In this document: piece after piece, positions 33,839 to 44,853 of the stretch
How the letters are laid out: every line of letters starts with the position of its first letter
Numbering within the stretch: the stretch's first letter is position 1
NCBI RefSeq assembly: GCF_019175385.1
Contig: NC_083346.1
Location: 54,713,821-54,777,820 of the forward strand
Length of the DNA stretch: 64,000 nucleotides
Direction: 5' to 3'
DNA from: Lycium barbarum
Lineage: Eukaryota > Streptophyta > Magnoliopsida > Solanales > Solanaceae
The notes under the pieces: generated by a model
Databases searched by the model: none
Told to the model about the DNA's origin: nothing
The model's input: the letters and a program-made list of their open reading frames with translations, nothing else
Program-made: the position numbers and the translations under genes

Positions 33839-33862
33839 TCTTATTGCATTCGTATGTTGTCA

Positions 33863-33867
33863 CACTC
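33863..33867. repeat. D target-site duplication, left copy (CACTC)
   Basis: CACTC is repeated at 48747-48751 right after the D 3' LTR. Confidence 0.93.
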
Positions 33868-34455
33868 TGATGCAAGCCGAGTTGCCTCAAGGACACTTAC
33901 AGGACCGTCTCGTGGAGCCAAAGTTTGGATGATAGCATGGAGAGGACAAATGGGAGATGGAAGAGCATTAAAGTGGTCAACGAGCAAGGAAGGCTATGTT
34001 TGCAAGAGGCCACATTCGCAAATTAAAGATTTCCATCTCCACAAGACTAGCCAAACAAGGCCCTTGCCTCATTAATGGCATTTATGTAATAATAGGGTCT
34101 TCTATTATTTAGTTAGTATAAATAGCTAGTCTTTTATTTCATTTAGGACTTTTGATGAATTGATTAATTGATGAGTGATTTTGAGAGTTGTCTCTAGAGA
34201 GAGAAACTTGTGAAAGAGGCCATGGATGGCTCTTGTTTAATCTTTGATTGTTGAGAGGTTGGTTGCTTGGGAATTTAATTCCCTTGAGGTCAACTTAAGA
34301 GTTAGGTGCTAATTAGTTGTGTAATTAGGAGGTCACGACCTTAATATAGTTTTGGTTGCTTAATTCTGTCTAATCTTGTGTCTATCTTTCTATCTTTTCT
34401 TTCCCTTTTGTTTATCTTCTTAATTTCTCGCTTCCGCGTATCCGTTATTGTATCA
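33868..34455 (+). repeat. D 5' LTR (588 bp)
   Basis: It begins TGATGCAAGCCG and ends ATTGTATCA. A good TATA box, TATAAATA, lies at 34117-34124. It is followed two bases later by the primer-binding site. Confidence 0.94.
34117..34124 (+). promoter_or_regulatory. D LTR TATA box
   Basis: TATAAATA, kept in the 3' LTR at 48408-48415. Transcription is expected about 30 bp downstream. Confidence 0.65.
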
Positions 34456-34457
34456 AT

Positions 34458-34469
34458 TGGTATCAGAGC
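34458..34469 (+). promoter_or_regulatory. D primer-binding site (tRNA-iMet)
   Basis: TGGTATCAGAGC follows the LTR end by two bases. Confidence 0.92.
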
Positions 34470-36055
34470 TTAGTTTAGGTTTGTTCCACCAAATCTAATC
34501 TTGGGTTTTGATTCAACAAAAAGAAATCGAAATTCAAAAAAAAAATCGAATTTTCTTGTTCATTTTGTTGAATCTAGTGTTATATTAGAGTTTCTAGAGT
34601 CTAAATCTTCAATTTCGAGTCAATTTGGAGTTAGGGTTTGTGTTCCACCGTTGTTGAGCTTCAAAGCTTCAAGAACAAGGTTGGTGGGTTTGAAGAAGGT
34701 GAAAAATTGAGGGTTCAAGTTGATTGGGGTTTGTTCTCTAGTTGATAAGGACTCTAAATCCGAAATTTGGAGGTATTTGGCTAAGGATTGAAGGATCTAC
34801 CATTTTTGAAATTTGAAGCTTTGAAAACTTCAAGAACTTGTAATTGGGTCTTGTTGAAGAAGGTGAAATTGAGGGTTGAAACCTATTGGGCTTTGTTCTC
34901 TACATTAAAGAGAACTTAAATCCGAAATTTGAGCTAATTTGGAGTTGATTTGAGGGTAGTTGAATTTTTGAATTGTTCTTGTGTTCTTGAAGACCTTCAA
35001 ATCTTCATAAGGAAGAAGACTCTCCAAAGGGCCATTTGATCCGGAAGTTGTCAAACAAAGTTGTGAAAAAGTGTTATAAGACCCAAAAGAGGAAGATACC
35101 AGGTTTTGTGGGCCCAAGTACAAGGAAAATTCCGAGGAAAAACAAAGGCATCGAATTGGCCCATATGCGACACTACATGCGACACATGCGAGTCGCATGT
35201 TGAACCTGGGAGTCGCAGGTAGCGTCGCACCTTGTGACAGAGACTTGAACGTTTTTGGGGTGCATCATCCGCGAGACGCAGATCACCATCGCAGGTAGAA
35301 CCTGCGAGTCGCAGGTGGTGTCGCACCTTGTGACAGAGAGTTGAGAATTTTGGGGTGCATCATCTGCGAGACGCAGATCACCATCGCGTGTTGAACCTGC
35401 GAGTCTCATGTGCTGCACAGGTGTCGCAGGTTGCGCATTTCAGGTTTTTCAACTTTAATTCTCTTTGATTCCATTTCTCAAAAAAAATTCTTGATCTTTA
35501 GTTGATTGTCTTGTGTCCCTAATCCTTTGGTAGGGAACAAAAAAAAATTAAAAATTTCGGTTATTTCAAATTGATACCTTGGATCAATTGGGGCTTCCCG
35601 GTCGTGTTTTCAAGTTATCACCTACCCGGGCCCGAAATTTTAGTTATTTTCCTGATTTTTGCATTCCATTTTCGTGTGTCTCTCAACTAGTAGCCATTTA
35701 GTAGTTGTTCCTACTTGTGTTTGCTAGTTCTTGTGTCAGCATTTCTTTCGTGCTTTTCTTCGTTTTTGCTTCGTCGTTAATTTCTTGGTTCAAGGCCGTT
35801 AGATTGAATTGAGTCGTCCTTCTTTCTTCGAGTCCAACAAGAATCCATTCCGATCTCGAGTAGCAATTGTGCACCTTGCAAGCAACCGAATCCAATCGAG
35901 AATCAACATCGGCCAATCCATTTGATTGGTAAAAGGCAAGAGTGTGTGAGTTCACTTGAGTGGTGCTAGCCAAGCACAAACGAGTGTAAACACGAGTGTG
36001 GTGAGGTTTCTTTACTACTAACGTGTTTGCTAAGTGTTCTTGCAGGTACTTCTCC
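34470..36055 (+). other. D leader, 1.6 kb, noncoding
   Basis: A long untranslated leader with no credible gene. Bases 35165-35410 are a tandem repeat of about 96 bp. Near its end TGTTCTTGCAG (about 36034-36044) looks like a 3' splice site, 11 bases before the ATG at 36056, so the leader may be spliced. Confidence 0.6.
35165..35410 (+). repeat. CG-rich 96-bp tandem repeat with GCGAGTCGC motif
   Basis: AGTCGCAGGT recurs at 35211 and 35307 and, mutated, at 35402, giving a period of 95-96 bp. Each unit holds TGCGAGTCGCAGGT, GTGTCGCACCTTGTGACAGAG-like sequence and GCGAGACGCAGATCACC. Many CpGs are kept although the rest of D is AT-rich. A related module lies in the LTR of B (54918-55086). Confidence 0.75.
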
Positions 36056-37096
36056 ATGGATTCCGATTCATGTGGTAGCGATTACGATTTTTATGATAAT
36101 GATGGTTGTAGTTATGAAGGGGAGGACTATGGGAGCTATCAAGGGTGTGACGATGGGGAATATGAGGGCTATATGGGAATTGGTGATCATGAGGAAGTTC
36201 GAGGAGAGAATTACTATTTTGACGGAGAATATGATGAGAGTGGTTCTCATGTGTCTCATGAGGAAGATGGGGATGAAGAAGAACCTTGTTATGCTTTGTA
36301 TGATGAAGATAATGATGAAGGTGAAGAGTCTTGTGCTATACCCCGTGATGATGAAGACGACTCGAAATATGACTCTCGTTCGCATGTGTCTTATGGGTCT
36401 TATGGGGAAAATCTTTATACAAATAGGACTCACAGAGGGTATGTCTATGGAGGTAGTGGAAGTGATAATGTTGATTATGGAGGGACTTCTAGTGGGCATA
36501 CATATGCTTCTTCTTGTAGTACTTCCTGCCAGAAGCAAAGAGGCATGAGTAGGAATTTGAGTACTAGTTGGAGTCGTCCTATGCAAAAGAAGGTGGTTCC
36601 AAAGAGGCGATTCATGGAGACCAAGGTAAACCTTTGTGATAGAGAGGGAACCCTTGTGCTTGATGACGATTGTTACACCAATTTCATCACCCCTCGTGCG
36701 GTTGAAGAGTTAAGGCTACCTTGTGTGAATAGGCAAAGTCCTTATTATGACGAGGGAGGGTATTGGGTTGATAAGAGAGTGATGGTATTCATTTCACTTG
36801 GTGCGTACCAAGAGGAGGTTTGGTGTGATGTTATTCCAATGGGCAATTGTCATGTATGTTTAGGAGTCCCTTGGTTCCAAAAGCATGGAATCCCATATGA
36901 ACAAGATTGGCATCGATCTGTAATGGTCAAGAATGGAAAATTTCTCTTTCCATGCGTACTTCCTAGGAAGAGTCCAAGTGCAAAAGTGCAAGATACCCAT
37001 GTGAAATGGCCTACCTTGGCTAAGGAAGCTAGTGGAGAAGAATATGAGAAATGGAAATCCATAATAGATGAAATCTTCGCTAGCTACAACTATTAA
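36056..37096 (+). CDS. D acidic protein with protease-like domain
   Basis: The ATG at 36056 (MDSDSCGSDYDFYDNDG, context TCCATGG) is chosen because no ATG precedes it in frame. The product is 346 residues. About residues 1-135 are strongly acidic and Tyr/Gly/Asp/Glu-rich, followed by a Ser/Gly linker and a basic patch (QKKVVPKRRF). From about residue 190 it resembles a gypsy aspartic protease: GTLVLDDDCYTNFITPRAVEEL, then RVMVFISLGAYQEEVWCDVIPMGNCHVCLGVPWFQ. Family members have D-S/G-G at the active site; here it is D-D-D, so proteolysis is unlikely. It stops at TAA 37094-37096 but the frame goes on beyond. A Gag-like or accessory role is a guess. Confidence 0.55.
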   Translation: MDSDSCGSDYDFYDNDGCSYEGEDYGSYQGCDDGEYEGYMGIGDHEEVRGENYYFDGEYDESGSHVSHEEDGDEEEPCYALYDEDNDEGEESCAIPRDDEDDSKYDSRSHVSYGSYGENLYTNRTHRGYVYGGSGSDNVDYGGTSSGHTYASSCSTSCQKQRGMSRNLSTSWSRPMQKKVVPKRRFMETKVNLCDREGTLVLDDDCYTNFITPRAVEELRLPCVNRQSPYYDEGGYWVDKRVMVFISLGAYQEEVWCDVIPMGNCHVCLGVPWFQKHGIPYEQDWHRSVMVKNGKFLFPCVLPRKSPSAKVQDTHVKWPTLAKEASGEEYEKWKSIIDEIFASYNY

Positions 37097-38676
37097 CAAG
37101 AAATGAAGATGGACTTAGCCGTTCAAACTTTTGACTCAAAGCTTGTCAAATATTGGGAGTATGTGAAATGTTGTGGGAGACAAGTGAGGAGTCCCATCAA
37201 GACTTGGGAGGACATGAAAAGGATATTAAGAAGCCAATATCCCAAGCCACATATGAGAAGAAATGAATCTTTGAGGGGTACCTCTTTTGAGAGAACCCCA
37301 TGCTTGAAGGCAAGGACGGCGGCCACAACCATTCCTTCCATTGGTCAAAGGAGCTTGCATGAGCACCAAGGTAAGATCACTTATCCTCATACTCCTACAT
37401 CTTTGTGTGATTTTAATGTCAAGTCAAGCATGAAAGTTAGTTTACCTTGCGTTAAGCCTAAGGATTCTTTGCAGTGTATTGCTAATGCCATTGTTGAAAG
37501 TGTCCCCACACTAGTTGATCCTATTGATGACCGAATTGATCCTTCTTGTAAGGTCGATTTGTGACCACCTAGTGTTGACACTTGTGCTTTGAATGATAGT
37601 GCATTATCGAATGAAGGTGCTCAAACACTAGTTGATCCTTTAGATGACAAAATTGATTCTTCTTGCAAGATAGATTTGTGTCCACCTAGTGTTGACACTT
37701 GTGAATTGATTGGTAGTACAATGTCATGTGGTCATCATGTTAGTAATCATTACGAGTTTGACATACTACCAACTAGTGTTGATCAACTTGCTTGTAATTA
37801 TAATTCACTACTTGAGGATCCTTGTGATGTGTTTAATGTACCTCTAGTTAGTGATAATGTTGATATAGTTGGTTAATTGAAAGAATGTGACATCTCACCC
37901 TTGTTTGTTTCATGTCAAAATGGGTCTCTTGATCGTACTTTAGTGTCATGTGATAAGACTCCAATTTGTAGTGGTGATGTGTGTCATGTAGATAGTCATG
38001 TGAGCAAAAATACATTGAAAGATGACATTGGTTCTTTTGAGAGTGAAATGACATGCTTTGACTCCTCATTGTTCATGGATCACTCTCTTGTAAAGGATAA
38101 TGTTTTATTTGAGGATGACATGACTATTGAGAGTGATGAACCTAGTGGGGTGTTTGGTAATGTTGAAAGTTTAGTTTTATATGGAGGCTATAATGTGATA
38201 TGTAACCCACTATGGGATGAAGACACTCTTTCGCATGATGGAGATCTTCCTTTGAGGAATTGTGATCCATTTGTGGGGAAGGAAAGTGTTACAAAGGAAG
38301 GTAATTCTTGTCTAGAAATTGCAAATTCTTTCTTTCATGTTCAACTTCATAGTAACTCCTTGGATAATCTTGTCATTGAACCGTATGGTGAGGTTACATT
38401 GGGGAGTGATATTGATGAGGAAGTTATTTTACATGATACCTTTCTTTAATACTTGTTTGCATATGATGACATTCTTGAGCATATAGGGAGTGCATCTTAT
38501 GTGGGAGAAGGCTCTTATGATCTAGCCGATTGTGTTCTTGACCATACTAGATGGATGTTCGTCCCCTTTGATCCGGGTGACACCTTGTGTGATTTGAGAG
38601 CACTATCTTAGGGGAATCCTTGTTTGAAAAATGAGAGTGTTCTTGTTTGGACATTATGCTACATGTCAAATAGAAC
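37097..38676 (+). pseudogene. D reading frame, continuation with in-frame stops
   Basis: The same frame continues with stops at 37094, 37562, 37874, 38447 and about 38609 but no frameshift, so it was one long frame that decayed by point changes. It is rich in Asp, Ser, Cys and Val, with short repeats: TLVDPIDDRIDPSCKVDL and TLVDPLDDKIDSSCKIDL are 39 codons apart. No RT, RNase H or integrase motifs are visible. It is cut at 38676 by F and resumes at 47871 in the same frame. Confidence 0.65.
38672..38676. repeat. F target-site duplication, left copy (AGAAC)
   Basis: AGAAC is repeated at 47866-47870. The D reading frame is restored exactly when F and one copy are removed. Confidence 0.95.
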
Positions 38677-41600
38677 TGTCACGACCCAGCCCCGTGGGCC
38701 GCGACTGGTGCCCTACTTAGGCACCTCAAACAAACTCACAACCCGATCATCGTATTCAAACCCAATCAAACTCAGCATATGTTGTTCGAGCTGAAGATTT
38801 ATAACAGACGTCACGCAAACACTTACCGAACCCTTATCTTAAGCGGTCGCCCGTTCAGATTAGTCAAATCAAAATCAGAAAGGTGGCGGAATATACGTCG
38901 CCCAAATGCACACACACATATACAAACTCAGAGGCCGACTTGGCCATAGTAGCGTACGGGCCGCTTAAGAACGCAAAACAGACTCACATACAAACACACC
39001 GGACCCACGACCCACAAATCTGACTACAGGCCTCTGAACAAAACAGAACATAGGAACATATGACGGGACAGGGCCCCGCCGTACCCACACATCCACAAAT
39101 GTACCGAACACACACATACAACAGAAGGTATGTACCAAAAGTAGGCTCCGGATCAAGAGGAGCTCTCCAACACAGCAGAATGAGTAGCCTAAACTGGAGG
39201 ACCACCCAAACGAGCTTCTGTACCTGCGGGCATGAAACACAGCCCCCGAAGAAACGGGGGTCAGTACGGGAGAAGTACTGAGTATGTAAAGCAGAAGGTA
39301 CAGAAATCACAAACACAACTGGAGTCAGAAGAAACAAACACGAACGTCAACGTAACAAAGCAAACCTGTGCGGAAGGCAAACGTACAAATGCAAATCAAA
39401 TCATGTATAGGGTTTAGGAACGTGGTCACCCCCGACGCTGGTGCCACAACACATCATAACTCCAGAAGTTTTCAAATCTCCTTACAGTCTCCAGACACAT
39501 CATATCACACACACATCACATCATCAGAACATATCAAATGCCATATCACATCATAACTCCATAAACGGTAACCGGCCCTATGGCGAGGCCTCGGAAACCG
39601 TAACACATCATAACTCCCGAATATGTTATAGCGCGCACGATCACAAAGTCGGCCCGGGTACCGACGAACGAAAGGATAGCAAATAGCACGAACGGAGTAG
39701 TGCAGAAACCATATGTATATCAAAAGTAAATTAACGGACTCAACATATAGTTACAGATGAGCACATACCGACGCCAGAGGGCTCGGAGTAGGAATCAGAT
39801 TGATCAAAATTTGTGTATAAAAGTTACGAAGTTCCAGACTGCCAGATTTTTAGAAAGCCGTAGATAGGTCATTTTCCAAAAATTTCACATTACTCGAAGT
39901 GCAAAACGTTCACTAACGGCATAGGAAGTTTCAAACGCACCATTGAGTCATAAACAAACGATCGCTGATCATAGCGGACACAAGCGAACCAAACAAACCG
40001 AATAAGGGAAGCCTCAGGGCTTGCGGGCCCACCTCGGGTCGAATTGAGGCGGCGAACACAAATCACAGACCTTAGGCTCCCTAGAGCCATCTACGAAAGT
40101 TTCGGAGAGTTTCGGACACAACAGCAAAAGTTATGACGATTCGAACATTCTTTTGACCAAATGCCACAAAAGGGTTCAATTGCGCTGGATGAATAGTACC
40201 CAAACTTGAACCTAAATTTCCAAGAGCAGAGTTACCCGCGAGATTCCGATCTTAACCTAGTATGACTAGGACATGCCAAAAGAAGGATAGGTAGGCTTTA
40301 CATACCTGGTTGGCGCCTTACGCTCGCCACATCGCGATTTCCGTTTCGTCCGAAAACTGCAAATGGTCACTTTTACCAGTTACTATTCATAAGAGTTAAC
40401 ATTTTCATCTTTCGGGCTATACTTGGCTACCGAAATTTCGGCAGCACTTCCCCTATAAATCTAACACCCCCGAGACTTGGCTCGGCTCAAAATACAATAA
40501 CAACAACAATCCCAAACATCATTACACAATAGAAACCACAATCAAACCGTACTAGCTTCAAAATTTCACCCTATTACATAAGTTGGTAATCCTATATTCA
40601 AACTTCACAATTCCAACTCATGTCCACATTATTGTATTCATTCATTCAAGATTATTCCACCACATAACATACAAGTTCCAAACCATATACAAAGTTTCTC
40701 AAAATCCATTACTTTCCCTATTTCATTCAAAACACCAAAAGTTACGACGAACATTCTAACTTGCGTCGTTTCATTCCGAATTCATTATCATCAACCCTTA
40801 ATCATATTTAAAGTCTTTAGTATCATAAATATACTATGATATACACAAATATACCAAAGGTATACACTTTCCGATAACGTCCGAAATCATTTTCTAACGC
40901 CAACTCAATTCTTTAATCAATCCTTTACGACATAAAGATCACAACAACACATTATTCAAACTAAACAAGATAAAATTCCTATGCCTTGCACCTCATGAAC
41001 TCACGGCCAAACACACCCTTCTTACACACACCCGCCATGCACAAACGCAACACCATTCCGAAATCTTCATGCTAATCCAATCACTAACACATATATATCC
41101 ATTTCATAACATAAAGACATAGAAATCTTACCTTGATCTTAAGATTCCGATTCGCCGCAAACGTCGCCCTTTCGTCAAACTAATTGTACCCCGTTGAAGA
41201 GGAGCTCGAGTACTTCATAATATGTGAAGAACAAGAATTTTTGGATCAATAAACAAGCTTGGAAATTTTCTTTTTCTCTCTTTCTCTCCTACGGCCGAAT
41301 GCCCCTATTCTTGGTGTTCTTGACTTTTCATCTAAGTTCTTGATAATTACAAGTAAAAGATGATATTTATCCTTTTTAAGAGTCATGTGCTATGCACATG
41401 ACATCAAAATAATGGGTTGGGCCTTGCAAAGGCCGGCCACCCTAATCCCTTGGGCCTAAATTTTTGTGTTGCATTTTTCTTGGCCCAATTCATTAAACGT
41501 CCCGTTTTGTAATTCCCGAAACTAATTTCCCAAATTCCAAATTTACCCTCGGCCTTCCCCGAGGTCTTGACATTAATGATTCCATAACCAACATAATCAT

Positions 41601-41687
41601 AACAACTCGAATCAAAATATTTCCTCAACTCACACAAGTCTTCTTTATTTCTCAATTTCCCGTTATACGAAAACACGGGACATAACA
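38677..41687 (-). repeat. F 3' LTR (3011 bp)
   Basis: Minus strand: begins TGTTATGTCCCGTG at 41687 and ends GGGTCGTGACA at 38677. The hairpin CCGAG-CCAAGT-CTCGG is at 40485-40470, the palindrome CCGAAATTTCGG at 40430-40441 and the double stem-loop block at 39220-39280. It contains no gene. Confidence 0.94.
39220..39280 (-). promoter_or_regulatory. LTR double stem-loop and donor-like site (F 3' LTR)
   Basis: On the minus strand CAGTAC-TTCTCCC-GTACTG, then CCCCC paired with GGGGG, then CCCGCAGGTAC. The 5' LTR copy is at 45398-45460 and has a 3-bp insertion between the two stems. Confidence 0.6.
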
Positions 41688-41723
41688 TTCTCCCCCCCTT
41701 AAGAACATTCGTCCCCGAATGTT
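41688..41723 (-). promoter_or_regulatory. F polypurine tract and pre-PPT hairpin
   Basis: On the minus strand AACATTCG-GGGA-CGAATGTT (41723-41704) precedes AAGGGGGGAGAA at the LTR. Only the loop differs from the other elements. Confidence 0.87.
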
Positions 41724-42009
41724 AAATTGAACTCATGGGGCGTCACACTACTCTGGGAGGGTTCTCTTTATAGTTGTCCTTTACTGATTTTTCTGACACG
41801 GCTTCTTTACCAACATTAGAGGGCAAATTTTTCACATCACTGACTCAAATACCTTCATAATACATTTTTCTCATACCCTACGTAATCCCCGAACCCTACA
41901 CTATATTCTTGTAATGGACGAACGCTTTCCAGACATCATAGCCAATATCATTTTTCGTTACACTTCTGAATTTCTTACCACATCGTCGTACTCTCCCTGA
42001 ATTTCTAAA

Positions 42010-42330
42010 CAGATTCAGAGCTAAAGCCGGACGCGCATAAGCATATCGGACGGATTCATAGTCAACATCAAAGGTACGGAAGTATATCAGACAGACTGAA
42101 ATGTATCAAACACACGCGCGGTCAAAATCAAACGCACAGAAGCATATCAAACGGATTTATATCCAGAGTCAGACATACAGAGGTGTGCCAGACAGAAACT
42201 TATTCAGGATCAAACACACAAAGATTCATCAGACGGGAACATAATCGAGCTCAGAAATACAGAGGCGTACTAGGCAGAGTCCCATCGGAATCGGAAGTAC
42301 AGAAGCACCACAGATAGAATGTCAATTTAG
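42010..42330 (-). repeat. Degenerate tandem repeat, roughly 55-60 bp units
   Basis: Motifs such as ACAGAAGCATATCAGACGGA and CAAAATCAAACGCACAGAAG recur five or six times with much divergence on the plus strand. The period varies. Confidence 0.5.
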
Positions 42331-42537
42331 AATCGAATCGTTCATATTAAGGCTCCAATGCTTCATGGGAATTTCCTTTTATTGGTAAACTTATTCGCCA
42401 AGTTGTCACACAAATTACCTTGCGTCTCGCGTATCGATTCTTTCAAAGATTCTATTTATTCATACTGCTTACCTTCCATCTGTCACAACATTAGTTGCCG
42501 GGGCTCGGCTCTTAACCCACATGGCACCGAATGAAAA

Positions 42538-42580
42538 TCATACACACACATACACATACACGTACACATACACACACTTA
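42538..42580. repeat. CA/TACA microsatellite
   Basis: Alternating ACAC and ATACAC units over about 43 bp. Confidence 0.8.
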
Positions 42581-42805
42581 TTCAGACCTTACTGGCGAAC
42601 ATCTCTGGCTATTATTCAAGTTCGTTCAATTTCCCAAGCGGTGTTATACCCTTTTTCTTTTTTTTTTTTGCCCGTATAGTCCGCCTCGTTCCGCGCGACT
42701 CCCAAAAGGGCACTAATTACTCCACACACATTCTATTTACCTCTTGGTTACCCCAAATTTCCATTTATTTTTATCATATTCTCACTTATGAAGAACTTTG
42801 CATTA

Positions 42806-42876
42806 CTTCCCAGGGGGGTCACCCATCCCAGAATTGCTGTGGCTTGAGCACGCTTAACCCCGAAACTTTCATGCAT
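42806..42876 (-). other. 5S-rRNA-like segment keeping the internal promoter boxes
   Basis: On the minus strand GTTAAGCGTGCT, an 18-bp unlike middle, then GGATGGGTGACC and CCTGGGAAG follow in the order and spacing of plant 5S rRNA (about nt 50-105), covering the A box and C box of its RNA polymerase III promoter. The upstream TTTCGGG also resembles the 5S ACTCCGAA region. The rest of the 5S gene is absent, so it is not an rRNA gene. It lies in the sense orientation of F. Confidence 0.65.
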
Positions 42877-43196
42877 TTTGACGCGTTAGGACTGATATAA
42901 TTTCATCGATTGCCCCACACGACCTTGTCACGTAAATTTAGGGCCAAACGGTGTCTTAGCAAATTTTTCGGAAGTTTTCGTAGCGGGTCCCACTCTGACC
43001 CAAAGAGGTCGTTTGCTTTTCTGGCTGTGTGGTTTATCGTTCTAGCCTTCCAAATTCCATATATTCGCCTCCCACATATACAAATAACTGCCTCAGATAT
43101 TTTCATTAATTCGGATTCTTACCCTACTTTTACTGACACACAAAAAGAAAATATCGCATAATACTGAGATACAGACCTATTATTGCACATATTCAT

Positions 43197-44648
43197 TCAG
43201 AAAAAGGTTAGTAATATACCTGGGTCTGTGTCTGGGGATGCCTCTGGGTCCCGCCGACCTGTCAAAGCATAGATGCGGTTCGAGAGACCGCTAGAATCTG
43301 AACCGCCACCACGGCCTCTACCGCGGCCCGCCGGTGCTGGCATACCTCGCCCCGTGGAGCGCGTGGCCGAAGCGGTAGATGACGAACCAGTAACGGACCT
43401 CATCGGCGGTGCTGCGCTACCGGAACCGCCTGCCCACGGAAAATCCCGCATGATATGGCCCTGGCGGCCGCAAGCAAAACAGGCCCCTGTGGCCCTGAAG
43501 CACTCACCTGGGTGCGATCTTCCACAATACGAACACGGGTGCATAGGTGGCCTAGTCTGACTGGGACCCCTGCTCGCCTGAGGACCTGGGGCTCTGGAAC
43601 TCTGGTCTGCCCTGGACGGTCCTGCGCCATCAAATCTCTTACTAGCCGACTGTGTGTCCCGAGCTAACGAAGGAAAGTACCCACTGGACTGATACTGAGG
43701 CTGCCCGCCCCGTGAATCTCCAGAATACCCCGCTGATCTGGCCCTCTTGGGCCATCTCCCATCATACTCTCTGCTGGGCCGATCTGCTCGGTGCCGGTTC
43801 TCCATCCCCTGGGCGTAGGCCTGTAGACGGGCAATGTCCATATCTATCTGCAATGACACCGCCATACAGCCGTCAATCAGGTAACGATCCAACCCCATAA
43901 CATATCTATGCATCCGATCTGTCATATCTGCCACCACGGCAGGGGCATACCGGGCCAGGGAATCAAACTCCAAATTATATTCACGAACGCTTCGACCCCT
44001 CTGCTGCAGATGTAAAAACCGATCAGCTCACTCCCGTCGTAACTCTGGGGGTAGAAAGTGGCGGGTGAAAGCAGTCACAAACTGATCCCACGTAGCTGGA
44101 GGAGCACCCTCACTCCTGGATAACTCCCAAGTCTCATACCAATGCGCGGCAACATCCCGAAATCTATGCGAAGCCAGCTCAACCGACTCGGTCTCTGAAG
44201 CCCTGACCAAGTCTAATGCACGCCGCATCCCCCGAATGAAGTCATGGGGGTCCTTGTCGGGCTTAGACCCGAAAAACTCTGGAGGGCCACATAATAAGAA
44301 CTCCCGAACTCTCAGGCTGTCCCGCCTGTCCTCATCATCATCGTCCCTCCGCCCGCGTCTGCGAGCCTGTCCCGCTACCATCGTGGTCAACAACTGTACA
44401 GCCTCCCTCAGGGTCCTATCCTCCGCCCCTGGCTGAGGAGCTGGAGCCTCAGGAGCGGGTACACGGACCTCTGGAGCTGCTGAAGGTCCTGCTCCAGGCT
44501 GTACTAATGGGGGTGTAGCAGACCCCTCAGAATGAGGTGCAACCTCAGGCAAATCATAGACACGAGCCCGGGTAGCTCGCTGTGCCTGACTGGTCACTCC
44601 CACCTTCGCCTTGCCCTTCTGGGCCGCCGTTGCCTTCTTCGGAGGCAT
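43197..44648 (-). pseudogene. gag: F gag, one in-frame stop at 44028-44030
   Basis: The ATG at 44648 (MPPKKATAAQKGKAKVG) follows an acceptor-like TTTGCAG by two bases. The capsid region has GPPEFFGSKPDKDPHDFI and HWYETWELSR. A TGA at 44030-44028, where sisters have an Arg or Ala codon before ADRFL, breaks it; a CGA-to-TGA change is likely. The frame then continues to a CCHC knuckle (CFACGRQGHIMRDF, last Cys lost) and IYALTGRRDPEASPD, and stops at 43197 just before the protease. So gag is nearly full length (about 484 codons) and pol is missing. Confidence 0.9.
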
Positions 44649-44754
44649 CTCTGCAAACACAACAACGGGTCAGATCAGAATGACCCTAATAGCACAGCTC
44701 TATCGCACGATCTAAGATTCCAAAGACAGCAACATCCTAAATGCCCTGTAGCCT

Positions 44755-44794
44755 CCTGTTTATAGATGTGGTGCACAACACATCGATAAACAAG
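44755..44794 (-). promoter_or_regulatory. F leader stem-loop with GTGCAC loop
   Basis: On the minus strand GATGTG pairs perfectly with CACATC around TT-GTGCAC (palindrome 44771-44776), inside the outer stem CTTGTTTAT/ATAAACAGG. Compared with E2 (GGTGTG/CACACC) one base pair has changed on both sides. Confidence 0.65.
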
Positions 44795-44837
44795 ACTCTA
44801 CTAGACATTGCCTGTAGACATTCCGAGGACAAACCGC

Positions 44838-44849
44838 GCTCTGATACCA
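44838..44849 (-). promoter_or_regulatory. F primer-binding site (tRNA-iMet)
   Basis: TGGTATCAGAGC on the minus strand, 4 bp from the LTR. Confidence 0.92.
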
Positions 44850-44853
44850 CTTT

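Larger units (their letters stand above)
41724..43196 (-). other. F noncoding interior in place of pol
   Basis: No protease, RT or integrase trace is visible. The stretch holds a degenerate tandem repeat (about 42010-42330), a CA-rich microsatellite (42538-42580) and a 5S-rRNA-like segment (42806-42876). Confidence 0.75.

Noticed and set aside
36027..36586. Methionine-rich 173-codon plus frame and 172-codon antisense frame
   Set aside because: They overlap the acidic D frame in other phases; GAT/GAA-rich codons produce long shadows.
39060..39686. Frames of 60-117 codons on both strands, repeated at 45161-45866
   Set aside because: LTR duplicates of F; the translations carry no domain and cross the structured hairpin block.
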